64,000 nucleotides of DNA from Paenibacillus pedocola (GCF_031599675.1 NZ_CP134223.1:3534001-3598000); one strand, 5' to 3'; counted from the first letter of the stretch, positions 24,741 to 34,457 are shown. Numbers and translations: made by a program. The notes: generated by a model not told the origin, from the sequence alone.

Positions 24741-25409
24741 TTATTGTTTCTCGTACTGCTTCATCAGGGCAGCCAGCTCGTCTTCTACAGCCTTATCCTT
24801 GTTAAGGTTCTCGAATTCATCGTCCAGCGATTTGTTGCCTGAGCTCATTTCGTTGCTGGCTTCGGCTTGCGCTTCGGCTTGAAGCATCTTGTCTTCCATC
24901 CGTTTCAATCCGGCAGAAGCCGAATCGGAGCTGAATCCGCTCATTGCTTTGTTAATCTCGGTCTGCGCCTTGGCAGCATTGTAACGGGCTACCAAAGTTT
25001 CACGTTTGTTCTTCATCTGCGTGAGCTGTTTCCGCATTTCCTCCAGCTTGGCGCGCAGGTTGTCAGCAGATGCTTTGTTCTGATCGAAGCTCGTCTTATA
25101 TTCAACAAGCTTGACCTCTGCGGCTTTCTTCTCTTCCAGGGCGCGGCGGGCCAGATCGGCATTACCTGCCTGAGCAGCGGTATGGGCCTGCTGGTTACGC
25201 TTGGCTACCAGTGCCTCCTGTTCTTCGTACAGCTGCTTGAATTTCTTCTCGATGGCGATTTGGGCGGCAACCGCCTTTTCAGCATCTTCCAGATCTTCGG
25301 TCATATCCCGGATGTACTGGTCGGTCATCTTTACTGGATCTTCTGCTTTGTCAATAATCGCATTGACGTTAGACATGGTCAGATCACGCAATCGTTTAAA
25401 TATAGACAT
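24741..25409 (-). CDS. pspA: PspA/IM30 family membrane-stress protein
   Basis: 222-residue coiled-coil protein of the PspA/Vipp1/IM30 family, which assembles as an ESCRT-III-like polymer on the inner face of the membrane under stress. It starts with the amphipathic MSIFKRLRDLTMSNVNAIIDKAEDPVKM, followed by helices rich in A, E, K and Q (about 25-190) and an acidic C-terminal helix ending AALMKQYEKQ. GGAGG lies 8 nt before ATG 25409. It is followed by DUF350 and DUF4178 genes, a common set in Bacillota. Confidence 0.9.
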   Translation of the reverse strand: MSIFKRLRDLTMSNVNAIIDKAEDPVKMTDQYIRDMTEDLEDAEKAVAAQIAIEKKFKQLYEEQEALVAKRNQQAHTAAQAGNADLARRALEEKKAAEVKLVEYKTSFDQNKASADNLRAKLEEMRKQLTQMKNKRETLVARYNAAKAQTEINKAMSGFSSDSASAGLKRMEDKMLQAEAQAEASNEMSSGNKSLDDEFENLNKDKAVEDELAALMKQYEKQ

Positions 25410-25479
25410 GGTTCATTCCTCCAAAATAAAAGTTATTTGCTCATTTGTTATCTTTTACGCAGGGAGTTCCATTATCGTT

Positions 25480-25818
25480 TCAAAATTGTTGCGCTAAATA
25501 TTGATCCACCTTGCTGTTTACCGTTTCGACGACTTTCAGAATGCCTTCTTTACTCAGATCGTCGTAATGAATGCCCATGACAACCGTGACCGTCCGGTTC
25601 AGCGCCGAAGCGGCTCTCAGGGCGATAGCCTCGCTGATTGTATGCTCTTTGTGATGAGGAACGGCCGAGGTCGTTGCTATCACTGTATCACCATCCGGGT
25701 ATGCCGTGCTGGCTGCTCCAATATGGCGGACACCGCCGGTAATCAGCAGCAGCAGGTCACGTCCTACGGGTACCGCAGACAGTTCAATATCATCAAGCTC
25801 ATATTCAAGTGAAGACAA
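25480..25818 (-). CDS. LpdD-like protein
   Basis: 112 residues. GRDLLLLITGGVRHIGAASTAYPD, VPHHKEHTISEAIAL and VTVVMGIHYDDLSKEGI resemble the small LpdD protein that accompanies UbiD-type gallate decarboxylases and is named as a prenylated-flavin chaperone. No ubiD or ubiX homologue is present nearby. Instead it lies 70 nt before pspA on the same strand and may be cotranscribed. The start is TTG 25818 after a GGGGGGA site. The assignment rests on motif memory, so function should be held open. Confidence 0.6.
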   Translation of the reverse strand: MSSLEYELDDIELSAVPVGRDLLLLITGGVRHIGAASTAYPDGDTVIATTSAVPHHKEHTISEAIALRAASALNRTVTVVMGIHYDDLSKEGILKVVETVNSKVDQYLAQQF

Positions 25819-25915
25819 CAGTATCCCCCCTACCCATTATATTAACCTCTGCACACGAAGATATCTCAGGGGGACGGAAAAGAAGTACCTCCAAGGCAAT
25901 TAAATGCCGGATTCA

Positions 25916-26860
25916 TTAAACAATTCCGCGAATTTCGTCCAGTGACGAGATATTCTCCTCATGCATGAACTGCTGCAGTTCTTCCACTAACGAGCTTCCT
26001 GCACGCAAATTCATGAAGTTATAAGTTCCCACTTGGATAACCGTAGCTCCGGCCATAATAAATTCAATGATATCCGTAGCGGAAGTAATGCCGCCCATGC
26101 CAATCACGGGAATTGATACACGGTGTGCCACTTGATGCACCATGCGCAGAGCCACCGGTTTGATCGCCGGGCCGGACAAGCCTGCGTACAAATTATTGAA
26201 CACGCTGCTGCGTCGGCGCACATCGATCTTCATACCGGAGATGGTGTTAATCAACGATACGGCATCCGCACCTTCTGCTTCACACATTTCCGCCATCTCC
26301 GCGATGTCTTCCGCATTCGGTGACAGCTTCACAGCCAGGGGCAGCTTCGTAGCAGCTCTTACAGCGCGAACAACCTCCTGTGCGGCCGGAGTCTTCACGC
26401 CAAAGGCGATACCGCCCTCCTTGACGTTAGGACAGGAAATATTAAGTTCAATCATATCAACCGCAGGCTTACCCGCAAGGGCGCGCTGGTCGGCATCACG
26501 CTGAATAAGCTCAGCACCCAGTACATAATCCGGCAGCGTATTCCCGCCAAGATTCACGATCCGGGCTGTATCCAGCGTCTCCCAATAAGGAAGCTCTTTG
26601 GCCAAAAACGCTTCAACTCCCGGATTTTCCAGGCCGACACTGTTCAGCATACCGGAAGCTGTCTCATACACGCGGACACCAGGGTTTCCGGCTTTGGCAT
26701 GGAGAGTCAGCCCTTTGCCGGAGATTCCTCCCAGCAGTGAAACATCATAGAGCTTGCCATATTCTTTGCCGAAGCCAAACGTGCCTGAAGCCATAACAAT
26801 CGGATTCTTAAAATGAACACCGGCAATAGTTGCCGTGGTATTAGGCATTGTATTAATCAT
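25916..26860 (-). CDS. pyrD: dihydroorotate dehydrogenase B, catalytic subunit PyrD
   Basis: FMN enzyme of pyrimidine synthesis that oxidises dihydroorotate to orotate, working as a PyrD2-PyrK2 complex with NAD. 314 residues. [17 protein letters not shown] binds FMN at the N-terminus, and the catalytic-loop region is [13 protein letters not shown]. Further markers are [53 protein letters not shown]. The class 1B catalytic cysteine is the C in ISCPN. ATG 26860 has GAGGAGGTG upstream and overlaps the pyrK stop by 8 nt. It is apart from other pyr genes in this window. Confidence 0.93.
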   Translation of the reverse strand: MINTMPNTTATIAGVHFKNPIVMASGTFGFGKEYGKLYDVSLLGGISGKGLTLHAKAGNPGVRVYETASGMLNSVGLENPGVEAFLAKELPYWETLDTARIVNLGGNTLPDYVLGAELIQRDADQRALAGKPAVDMIELNISCPNVKEGGIAFGVKTPAAQEVVRAVRAATKLPLAVKLSPNAEDIAEMAEMCEAEGADAVSLINTISGMKIDVRRRSSVFNNLYAGLSGPAIKPVALRMVHQVAHRVSIPVIGMGGITSATDIIEFIMAGATVIQVGTYNFMNLRAGSSLVEELQQFMHEENISSLDEIRGIV

Positions 26861-27557
26861 GGAAAAGCACCTCCTCTGCCAGGAACACAGGTCCATCTGC
26901 GCAGGCTTTGCGCTGTCCGTCACGGCAGGATACGCTGCATACCAGACAAGCGCCGATTCCGCAGGCCATCCGGTTCTCCAGGGAGAGATACACATTAGGA
27001 CGTTTGCCGGAAATTTCGGCAGCAATACCCTTCAATTGCGCAGCTTTCAGCATAGGATGCGGACCACAGACGAAGATGTGATCATAACTGTTGAAATCCA
27101 CACGGTCCAGAATCAGCCCGCCGACGTCCACCGTTAGCTCAGCGGCCAATGGACGGAAGGCCTCCGTACGAAAGGCTTCCCTACTGAACCCAAGATATAT
27201 ATCACTGCCTTGAAGCTCTTTGGCGCAATAATAGAGCGGGGCGATACCGATTCCGCCGCCGATTAAGGCGACTTTACCTTCTACGGCCGGAAAACCATTG
27301 CCAAACGGCCCTTCCAGCTGAATCTTGTCCCCCGGAGTCAATTCCGCAAAAATTTCAGTACCTTCTCCAACCACATGATATAGAAATTCGACCCCATCAT
27401 CGTTCACTTGATGTATGCTGAGCGGTCTGGACAGCAACGGATAGGCCCCCCATGCCCGCAACATGTAGAATTGACCCATTTTTCCGCCGTAATCCCCTTC
27501 AACCCGAAGGTGGTATACTCCGTTAACCAGCCGCTCGTTACTTATTACCGTCGCCAC
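26853..27557 (-). CDS. pyrK: dihydroorotate dehydrogenase electron transfer subunit PyrK
   Basis: FAD and 2Fe-2S subunit passing electrons from PyrD to NAD. About 234 residues. The FAD-binding barrel has [13 protein letters not shown] (RPxS motif). The NAD domain has [15 protein letters not shown]. The 2Fe-2S cluster ligands are in [13 protein letters not shown] plus a later C (KACADGP). GTG 27557 is preferred, with AAGGAG 9 nt upstream; a TTG at 27575 lies before that site. Cotranscribed and translationally coupled with pyrD. Confidence 0.92.
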   Translation of the reverse strand: MATVISNERLVNGVYHLRVEGDYGGKMGQFYMLRAWGAYPLLSRPLSIHQVNDDGVEFLYHVVGEGTEIFAELTPGDKIQLEGPFGNGFPAVEGKVALIGGGIGIAPLYYCAKELQGSDIYLGFSREAFRTEAFRPLAAELTVDVGGLILDRVDFNSYDHIFVCGPHPMLKAAQLKGIAAEISGKRPNVYLSLENRMACGIGACLVCSVSCRDGQRKACADGPVFLAEEVLFHD

Positions 27558-27643
27558 GTTATCAAGCTCCTTCAAATTTTATCTTATTAACCATGCCTTA
27601 GAAAGAGTTTAAAATCTGTGACAAACTTCACAATAATAAGTGT

Positions 27644-28684
27644 CTATTTTCGTTTCCAGATTCCGCGTTCATAAGGCCCAGGCACGTTTTCTTTGTCTAT
27701 TCCCCCGAGGGCTTCCTGAGCATGAAGTGTCCAGTAAGGATCGCTAAGCATCCCTCTGCCAATAGCCACCAGCTCTGCCTTTTTCTCCGCTATCACAGCC
27801 TGTGCTTCGGCGAAGTCATCAAGCCGCCCTACGGCAATAACCGGAACCTGGAGGCCGCTGCGGATATACTCTGCCAGATCCACCTGATAGGCCGGCCCAG
27901 CATTAGGGCCCCCGTTCGAGCCAATCGGGCCTTCGCCGCCTGAGGATACATGGAATATATCTACACCGGCCGCCTTATACCGCCGGCAGAACTCCAGCGC
28001 ATAAGCTTCATTATATCCGCCTTCCACGTACTCCTTGGCGGAGACTCTCATGAGCAAAGGCATTTCGGGCGGCAGCACTTCTTTGACGGCCTGGACAACC
28101 TGTTCTCCGAACAGTATAGGATCAGCTCCGTATTCATCCTCTCTTATATTCGTTAGCGGGGAATGAAACTGATGGATCAGATATCCGTGCGCACCATGAA
28201 TCTCGACTGTATCAAATCCGGCCTCTACCGCTCTTCTTGCCCCTTCCCGGTATGCGGCGACCATCTCGGCAATCCCTTCACCGGCAAGGGCCAGCGGAGT
28301 TTTGGAGCGTTCATCGAATGGAATGGCCGACGGGGCTACAGGCGGATCGGCATCGAGCGCTTTGCGCCCGGCATGGCCTAGCTGGATTGCTATTTTGGCA
28401 CCGTAGGAATGTACGGCGTCTGTTATTCTACGGTAGGCCCCGATCTGCTCATCGCTCCAAATCCCGGTATCCTTACTAGTGATCCGGCCATCCGGATGCA
28501 CGCCGCTCATCTCTACAATAATAAAACCTGCACCGCCTACCGCCCGGCTGACATAATGCACGAAATGCCAGTCATTCGGCGTGCCGTCCTGGCTTTCCAC
28601 CGCATACTGGCACATCGGCGGCATCACTACCCGGTTTTTCAGGACCAGCGCCTTTAATTCATATGGACTAAATAAATCAGACAT
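27644..28684 (-). CDS. namA: NADPH dehydrogenase NamA (old yellow enzyme, YqjM type)
   Basis: 346-residue FMN ene-reductase that reduces activated C=C bonds and nitro compounds. The thermophilic-like OYE branch is shown by LVLKNRVVMPPMCQYAVE (with the C of this branch) and HFVHYVSRAVGGAGFIIVE. IQLGHAGRKA, FDTVEIHGAHGYLIHQFHSPLTNIREDEYG and GRGMLSDPYW follow. The catalytic Tyr and H-x-x-H pair (IHGAHG) are present. Single gene, divergent from the deacetylase. Confidence 0.92.
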   Translation of the reverse strand: MSDLFSPYELKALVLKNRVVMPPMCQYAVESQDGTPNDWHFVHYVSRAVGGAGFIIVEMSGVHPDGRITSKDTGIWSDEQIGAYRRITDAVHSYGAKIAIQLGHAGRKALDADPPVAPSAIPFDERSKTPLALAGEGIAEMVAAYREGARRAVEAGFDTVEIHGAHGYLIHQFHSPLTNIREDEYGADPILFGEQVVQAVKEVLPPEMPLLMRVSAKEYVEGGYNEAYALEFCRRYKAAGVDIFHVSSGGEGPIGSNGGPNAGPAYQVDLAEYIRSGLQVPVIAVGRLDDFAEAQAVIAEKKAELVAIGRGMLSDPYWTLHAQEALGGIDKENVPGPYERGIWKRK

Positions 28685-28877
28685 TTCCGTTCCCTTCCTT
28701 CACTTTTCTCGATGGGGCTGCCGGGCTAATCTCCCGATTAATCAAGTATACACAACTTTTCTGCAGCGTTAAATCTTTACCTGTCAGACAGGAAATCCGG
28801 CATAAATCCCCCGCGCCTTGGAGATAACAAGGAAAGAAAATAGTGGCCTGAAGCTGCAATAAGGAGGCGAACCTGCA

Positions 28878-29756
28878 ATGGAGCATCTGTTAAAGAACCG
28901 GAAACTCTATATTCTTGCCGGACTGTTCTTTATTCTGTTCAGCCCTGCGGCTTACCCGGGACCCGCTTCAGCCAGCATACCTGCAAGTCAGGAGACATCA
29001 GGATATGAACAGCAGCAGGCTGTGGAAAAGGACAAACCGCAGGTTATGCCGGCAAACGCCTCCACTCAAGCTGCGGCACGGCGGAATAAACGGAATAAAA
29101 ACCTGACACTCAACCAGCTGCTGAAGAAATACCCGGAAACGATCCTGACCCAAGGACCGCGGAACAGAATGATCGCGCTGACCTTTGACGATGTGCCGGA
29201 TCCGCGGTTTACCCCTCAATTACTGGATGTCCTCCGGAAATACCATGTAAAAGCTACCTTTTTCGTTGTCGGGAGCCGGGCGGAAAAACATCCTGCGCTT
29301 ATTGCCCGGATCGTCCGGGAGGGGCATGTAATCGGCAACCATTCCTATAACCATCCCCAGTTCGGAAAAATAGGCATGAATGAATTCCGTACCCAGATTA
29401 TCCGCACCGAAAATATCATTTCGGCCCTGGCCGGGTATAAGCCAAGACTGATACGACCGCCTTACGGCGATATCAGCGAATCCCAGCTGAAATGGGCCAA
29501 AGCCCGCGGGTACAAGCTGGTGAACTGGAATGTAGATTCACTGGACTGGAGGAGCCTGCCCAAAGCACAGGTCCGGAACAATATTGTAGCGCATGCTGGG
29601 AAAGGTGCTATTATTCTGCAGCACGGCGGAGGCGGCCGGGGAAGCAATCTGCAGGGCACGATCCAAGCGCTTCCGGAAGTGATCACCATTATGCGTAAAA
29701 GAGGGTATACTTTTGTTACAGTTCCTCAAATGCTGCAGCTTCCTAAGAATAAATAG
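28878..29756 (+). CDS. polysaccharide deacetylase (NodB domain), exported
   Basis: 292 residues. An N-terminal signal or anchor segment (YILAGLFFILFSPAAY) is followed by a low-complexity linker to about residue 80 and the CE4 domain (about 95-280). Motif 1 is TFDDVPDP, where most family members have TFDDGPDP; the two aspartates are kept. Motif 2, HSYNHP, supplies the metal histidines. Motif 3 is RPPYGD, and DSLDW and ILQHGGGGRG correspond to motifs 4 and 5. It probably deacetylates peptidoglycan or another N-acetylglucosamine polymer at the cell surface. AAGGAGG is 10 nt before the ATG. Confidence 0.88.
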   Translation: MEHLLKNRKLYILAGLFFILFSPAAYPGPASASIPASQETSGYEQQQAVEKDKPQVMPANASTQAAARRNKRNKNLTLNQLLKKYPETILTQGPRNRMIALTFDDVPDPRFTPQLLDVLRKYHVKATFFVVGSRAEKHPALIARIVREGHVIGNHSYNHPQFGKIGMNEFRTQIIRTENIISALAGYKPRLIRPPYGDISESQLKWAKARGYKLVNWNVDSLDWRSLPKAQVRNNIVAHAGKGAIILQHGGGGRGSNLQGTIQALPEVITIMRKRGYTFVTVPQMLQLPKNK

Positions 29757-29768
29757 CGGATAACAAAA

Positions 29769-29804
29769 AAACGGATACCCTCCCATTCAGGAAGGTATCC
29801 GTTT
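29769..29804. terminator. terminator between convergent genes
   Basis: AAACGGATACC / GGTATCCGTTT stem; an A-run before it gives a T-tract on the minus strand for the LysM-3D gene. Confidence 0.8.
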
Positions 29805-29829
29805 CTGAGTCCGCAGGCAATTCTACGGG

Positions 29830-30501
29830 TTATTCAATAATATACAGATTCACGTATTGGAATCCAAACTCCGCTACCGAGCTCTGGCTGCCGGGGATAA
29901 AGATATCAATCCGGTTGCCTTTGATCGCGCTTCCCATATCTGTAGCAGTGGCAAGAAACGCCTGCTTTGGCAGACCCGGGTGTGAATGGCCGGTTACCAG
30001 TACTTTGGTGCCGAGCGGGATCACACTAGGATCAACAGCAATAGTGCCGAGCTTCAGCGGATTGCCGAAATAATCGACGGCACCCCATTCGCCGTTCTCA
30101 CTGGCTGCAGAGGAATAAGCGGAAGCTTTGACCTGCAGCACTTTATCATAGCTGAATTCCTTACCCCAAGCCTGGACTGTATTCGTTGCCGCTTCCACAG
30201 TCAACCCTGCTGCTGTGATAATGGAAGCTTTGGAAGCTGTAGCTGCCTGGGCAACCAATTTCGGCGAAGTGATGCCGGGGATGGTCAGGTTCAGACCCGG
30301 ATAAATATTTGTGGCGGAAACCCCCGGGTTGGCGTTCATAATTTTGTCCATGCTTATGCCATAATAGTTGGATAGAGTATAATAGGTTGTACCTGCTCCT
30401 GCGGTATGTACGCTATCAGCCTGGGCGGGTGCTGCCTGCAGCAAAGCACTGATCCCGATGGCCGCAGCAAATGCGGTTATGGCGCTGAATCTGATTTTCA
30501 T
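29830..30501 (-). CDS. LysM and 3D-domain cell-wall protein
   Basis: 223 residues, exported. The signal peptide MKIRFSAITAFAAAIGISALLQAAPAQA ends at an AQA cleavage site. A LysM motif follows (YYTLSNYYGISMDKIMNANPGVSATNIYPGLNLTIP). The C-terminal 3D domain (about 125-223) has KASAYSS, GAVDYFGNPLKLGTIAVDPSVIPLGTKV and ATATDMGSAIKGNRIDIF, with the three aspartates that name the domain. It resembles YocH and the C-terminus of Rpf2/YabE proteins, which act as lytic or muralytic enzymes. ATG 30501 has AAGGAGG 5 nt upstream. Confidence 0.87.
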   Translation of the reverse strand: MKIRFSAITAFAAAIGISALLQAAPAQADSVHTAGAGTTYYTLSNYYGISMDKIMNANPGVSATNIYPGLNLTIPGITSPKLVAQAATASKASIITAAGLTVEAATNTVQAWGKEFSYDKVLQVKASAYSSAASENGEWGAVDYFGNPLKLGTIAVDPSVIPLGTKVLVTGHSHPGLPKQAFLATATDMGSAIKGNRIDIFIPGSQSSVAEFGFQYVNLYIIE

Positions 30502-30729
30502 ATGTGCCTCCTTCATAGCCTTCTTCATGCTGGCATCTAAAGTGCAGAGATTTGTTAACACAGGTATGAATATATCACAATTTTGTAACCTATGCCTAAG
30601 AAAATGTTACCAGTCTGTTATTAATACGCTGATTTCCGCTTTTTTAGAGGATACAAAGATTACATAACGTTCATAAAAACCGTACATTTCATAAAATATT
30701 AAGGATATACGGCTCAATTAAGCGAAAAT

Positions 30730-30746
30730 TTTACACAGATTTAACA
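30730..30746 (+). promoter_or_regulatory. PhoP-box-like direct repeat upstream of ppk1
   Basis: TTTACA and TTAACA separated by 5 bases, the 11-bp period of Bacillus PhoP sites. A TAGAAT (-10-like) follows about 20-30 bp downstream. The gap 30562-30865 contains no gene. Confidence 0.45.
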
Positions 30747-30865
30747 TTTCTCGCTTTGGCAAATAGTAGAATGATAGAATATGACAAGAAGAAACGGTTT
30801 TGCCGTCCTTCTGGAATGTTATCCGCTAAATTAGACATTGAGGCACACTTGGAGGGTCTACGAAC

Positions 30866-32980
30866 GTGAATACAGATGAGAAAAAAAACAACCACACCAG
30901 CCCTGCTACCGCTTATCTTAACCGGGATCTGAGCTGGATCGAATTCAACCGCCGCGTGCTGGCAGAGGCTCAGGACCCGGATAATCCGCTGATGGAACGG
31001 GCTAAGTTTCTGGCGATTGTGTCCAGCAATCTAGATGAGTTCATCAGTGTCCGCGTCGCCGGAATCCAGGATCAGATCAGAGCGGGCTATACCAAAAAAG
31101 ATTTTACCGGCTTTACTCCTTCCGGACTGTACAAACGTCTGGTAAAACGGGTTACCAGGATCATCGCCGACCAATACCGCACCTTCCGCGACCTTTCCCG
31201 GCATTTGCATAAAGAAGGGATCGTTTTCGTCAATTACGAAGACCTGACCCACGCCCAGGAGCAGTCCATTGAAGAGTATTACCGTGACATTATTTTTCCT
31301 GTACTGACGCCGATGGCTGTTGACCAGAGCCGTCCGTTTCCGCTGGTGCACAGCCAGTTCATCTATCTGGCAGTTGTGCTTACCCGTAAAAACAGCCAGG
31401 AGGAGGAGCCTTATTTCGCAATCCTGCAAATCCCGTCTAATCTGCCAAGATGCATTCCGCTGCCCCACCGCTCCAACAGCAAAAAGCGGCAGTTCGTCTT
31501 TATCGAGGATGTAATCCGCCATCATATCCAGACCCTGTTCAGCGGTTACGAGCCGGTTGCTGTCAGTGAGTTCCGCTTAACCCGGAATTCGGACCTGACG
31601 ATTGATGAGGAAGGCGCAGAAGATCTGCTGGAGGAGATTGAAAAAGAGCTGCGTAAACGCCGCCGCGGCGTCCCTGCCCGGCTTGAAGTGCAGAAGGGAA
31701 TCCATCCCTATGCACTGGAGCAGCTGCAGGCCGAATTCGAGCTGGAGGATTTCGTCTTTGAAATTGAGGGGCCGCTTGATCTCGGCTTCCTGCGCGGTTT
31801 CGCAAACAGTCTAAAAGGGTTCAATTATCTGTTCGATGCTCCGATTGAACCGCAGTATCCGGCGGAATTCGATGAGAATGAGGACTTCTTCGAGGTACTC
31901 CGTGAACGCGATGTGCTTGTCTACCATCCGTACGAATCCTTTGATGCGATGACCGACTTCATCACCCAAGCCTCCGAGGATGAGCATGTCATGGCCATCA
32001 AAATGACACTCTACCGGGTAAGCGGCAACTCGCCGCTGATCGCTGCCCTGGCCCATGCCGCTGAATCCGGCAAGCAGGTCACTGTTGTTGTCGAGCTGAA
32101 AGCCCGGTTTGATGAAGAACGGAACATTGCCTGGGCACGTAAGCTCGAGCAATCCGGCTGCCACGTTGTTTATGGTCTCGTTGGCCTCAAAACCCATGCC
32201 AAAGTTACCCTGATCGTCCGCCAGGAAGGCAACGAGCTGCGCCGCTATGTGCATGTAGGAACTGGAAACTACAACGATAGTACAGCCAAGGCTTATACCG
32301 ATCTCAGTCTGTTCACCGCGAACAATGAGATTGGTCTGGATGCTTCCGAGCTGTTCAACCAGATGACCGGCTATTCCGCCAACTTTGACTGGAATGCCTT
32401 CATCGTAGCGCCGACCAATATGAGCCTGTCGCTGCAAAAGCTGATTCTGCGCGAAGCCGAGCATGCTGCAGCCGGCAGACCGGCCCGGATTATCGCCAAG
32501 ATGAACTCCCTGTCCAATCAGGAGGTGATTGACAGCCTGTACAGCGCCGCCCAGGCTGGTGTGTCCATCGATCTGATCGTACGCGGCGTCTGCTGCCTGC
32601 GGCCGGGGATTGAGGGCCTCAGTGAGCGGATCAAAGTGCGGAGCATCGTCGACCGGTTCCTGGAGCATTCCCGGATCTATTACTTTGAGAACGGCGGCAA
32701 GCCGGAGGTTTACCTGTCCAGCGCAGACTGGATGACCCGCAACTTGACCCGGCGGATTGAACTGATGTGCCCTGTGAAGGATACCGGGATCCGGGGGCAG
32801 ATTGTGAAGATTCTCGAACTAACGCTTAAAGACAATGTAAAAGCCAGCTTCCTGCAGCCAAACGGATATTATGAACGTCCGGACGACAAAAAGGCCCCTT
32901 TCCGGAGCCAGTTCGCCGCTATGGATGTTAGCCGTTGGAAAGGTAGCCGAGTTTTACCTTCACCGCCCAAGCATTCCTGA
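30866..32980 (+). CDS. ppk1: polyphosphate kinase 1
   Basis: Reversibly makes polyphosphate from ATP. 704 residues, normal PPK1 length. N-terminal domain: YLNRDLSWIEFNRRVL. Middle domain: EDEHVMAIKMTLYRVSGNSPLI. Two phospholipase-D-like domains carry the catalytic histidine in LKTHAKVTL and the HVGTGNYN motif near residue 467. The start is GTG 30866 with GGAGGG 9 nt upstream. The last 53 nt overlap the end of the convergent Ppx/GppA gene. A PhoP-like box upstream suggests control by phosphate limitation. Confidence 0.94.
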   Translation: MNTDEKKNNHTSPATAYLNRDLSWIEFNRRVLAEAQDPDNPLMERAKFLAIVSSNLDEFISVRVAGIQDQIRAGYTKKDFTGFTPSGLYKRLVKRVTRIIADQYRTFRDLSRHLHKEGIVFVNYEDLTHAQEQSIEEYYRDIIFPVLTPMAVDQSRPFPLVHSQFIYLAVVLTRKNSQEEEPYFAILQIPSNLPRCIPLPHRSNSKKRQFVFIEDVIRHHIQTLFSGYEPVAVSEFRLTRNSDLTIDEEGAEDLLEEIEKELRKRRRGVPARLEVQKGIHPYALEQLQAEFELEDFVFEIEGPLDLGFLRGFANSLKGFNYLFDAPIEPQYPAEFDENEDFFEVLRERDVLVYHPYESFDAMTDFITQASEDEHVMAIKMTLYRVSGNSPLIAALAHAAESGKQVTVVVELKARFDEERNIAWARKLEQSGCHVVYGLVGLKTHAKVTLIVRQEGNELRRYVHVGTGNYNDSTAKAYTDLSLFTANNEIGLDASELFNQMTGYSANFDWNAFIVAPTNMSLSLQKLILREAEHAAAGRPARIIAKMNSLSNQEVIDSLYSAAQAGVSIDLIVRGVCCLRPGIEGLSERIKVRSIVDRFLEHSRIYYFENGGKPEVYLSSADWMTRNLTRRIELMCPVKDTGIRGQIVKILELTLKDNVKASFLQPNGYYERPDDKKAPFRSQFAAMDVSRWKGSRVLPSPPKHS

Positions 32981-34457
32981 ACGCCTTCAGAGCGTTCTCT
33001 ATGTCCTCGAGTCCTATAAGGACTGTCGAGGTGCCATGCAGTTCCAAATCAAGCGTGTTACCGTGCAGCTGGACTGTGAGGTCGCGGATGATACCGATTT
33101 CGGTACTGTCCAGCGCGATGCTCAGCTGCACAAGTGTACCAAGCTTATGGATCAGCTCTTCGTCGGAAGCCAGTAAAATGTCCTTATGTGCCTGGGACAA
33201 TTTCTGCTTCCGGCTTTTTGTGCTATAGGATGCGATCAAGGCGCTCAGAATCAGCTGGCGGTGGGTCAATCCGCGGATCGGCGAGTTCATCAGCCAGTAG
33301 CGGGTATGCCGCTTGGACTGATAGTAGTTGATGTTGGAGCCTGTACGGTGCAGCATTACAGAGACATAGATCAGCATTTCCTGCTCATTCCTGTCTCCTC
33401 CCCCTTCAAAAGCATGAAACAAGCGGAGTGCAAGCTTATAGATATGGTCTAAATGCTGCTTGGAGGTGTGAATGTCAAAGCGGATAATCGTGTCCAGACT
33501 GAATTCCAGCGCACTGTCACGCACAGGCTGTTCAGGTCTCAGGAGATCATGCAGCATGCCCTCGCGCAGCCCCTCCCCGCTGATCAGTGCCTCTTTCGCT
33601 CCGATATATTGATACACGGTATGGAAAATAATCAGCCCGGAGATGATAATATCCGCACGGCTTTTGGAGAGCCCGTCCAGCTCTTTGCGCTTCTCATAAG
33701 GCATGGCCGGGAGCGTCTCCATGAACCGGGCGATGGTCTCACCGGATAAGATATAACCGTGCGAATTCGGCAGTGAATAATCCCGGTTCTTCTGATCGAG
33801 CTTGCCGAGTGAACGGAGCGTCCCGCCAAGGCCGTACAAGGGGAGACCTGCTCCGGTGCCCAGCCAGTCATGCTCAACCAGCCTGCCGGTTACATAAGCC
33901 TGAAGCTTCTTCACCTGCTCTGCGTTCCAGTTGCCGCTGTGGCTGAACATCAGATTCGTATTGACCGCGCCGAACGGAAAAGAAATACTCTGCTGATAGC
34001 GGCGCCCGCGGAACAGGGTAACCTCAGTGCTTCCCCCGCCAATGTCGATGACGAACCCGTCCTGAACGTCCGAAGCGTTGATCACACCCAGAAATCCGAA
34101 GTAAGCCTCCTGATAACCGCTGATGACTTCGATGGTAATCGAGGATTCGGCCGACAAATATTCTATAATCTCGGAGGAGTTGGCTGCGTTGCGGATCGCG
34201 GCTGTGGCTCCGGCGCGGATTTTCTCCACTCCAAATGCGCTGCAGATTTCCTTGAACTGGCACAGGACCGGAATGATAGTATCCATGTCCTTCCGCTCCA
34301 GCCTGCCCTCTTTCGTAATCTTCTCACTCAGACGAGCAGAGTATTTGCACTCCTTGATAATTTTGTAGCCGCCTTCTGGTGTCGTATCATAGATTACAAG
34401 CCGTATAGAGTTGGAGCCAATATCGATTATGCCAATCCGGCAAAGATCATCTCTCAT
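32928..34457 (-). CDS. ppx: Ppx/GppA-family exopolyphosphatase
   Basis: 509-residue exopolyphosphatase or pppGpp phosphohydrolase of the actin/Hsp70 ATPase superfamily. GIIDIGSNSIRLVIYD is the phosphate-1 motif, VIDIGGGSTEVTL the phosphate-2 motif, and YGLGGTLRSL is further on. An HD-like C-terminal region follows (about 330-500). ATG 34457 has AAAAGGAG upstream; longer in-frame starts up to 34526 lack a site. Its 3' end overlaps ppk1 by 53 nt tail to tail, so the antagonistic enzymes share antisense mRNA ends. Ppx is more likely than GppA given the neighbour. Confidence 0.9.
   Translation of the reverse strand: MRDDLCRIGIIDIGSNSIRLVIYDTTPEGGYKIIKECKYSARLSEKITKEGRLERKDMDTIIPVLCQFKEICSAFGVEKIRAGATAAIRNAANSSEIIEYLSAESSITIEVISGYQEAYFGFLGVINASDVQDGFVIDIGGGSTEVTLFRGRRYQQSISFPFGAVNTNLMFSHSGNWNAEQVKKLQAYVTGRLVEHDWLGTGAGLPLYGLGGTLRSLGKLDQKNRDYSLPNSHGYILSGETIARFMETLPAMPYEKRKELDGLSKSRADIIISGLIIFHTVYQYIGAKEALISGEGLREGMLHDLLRPEQPVRDSALEFSLDTIIRFDIHTSKQHLDHIYKLALRLFHAFEGGGDRNEQEMLIYVSVMLHRTGSNINYYQSKRHTRYWLMNSPIRGLTHRQLILSALIASYSTKSRKQKLSQAHKDILLASDEELIHKLGTLVQLSIALDSTEIGIIRDLTVQLHGNTLDLELHGTSTVLIGLEDIENALKAFRNAWAVKVKLGYLSNG

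Noticed and set aside
24867..25580. 237-codon open frame on the plus strand
   Set aside because: Antisense of pspA and its upstream gap; the hydrophobic look comes from the complement of Glu/Lys/Gln-rich helices.
31811..32668. 285-codon open frame on the minus strand
   Set aside because: Complement of ppk1; composition is typical of an antisense shadow.
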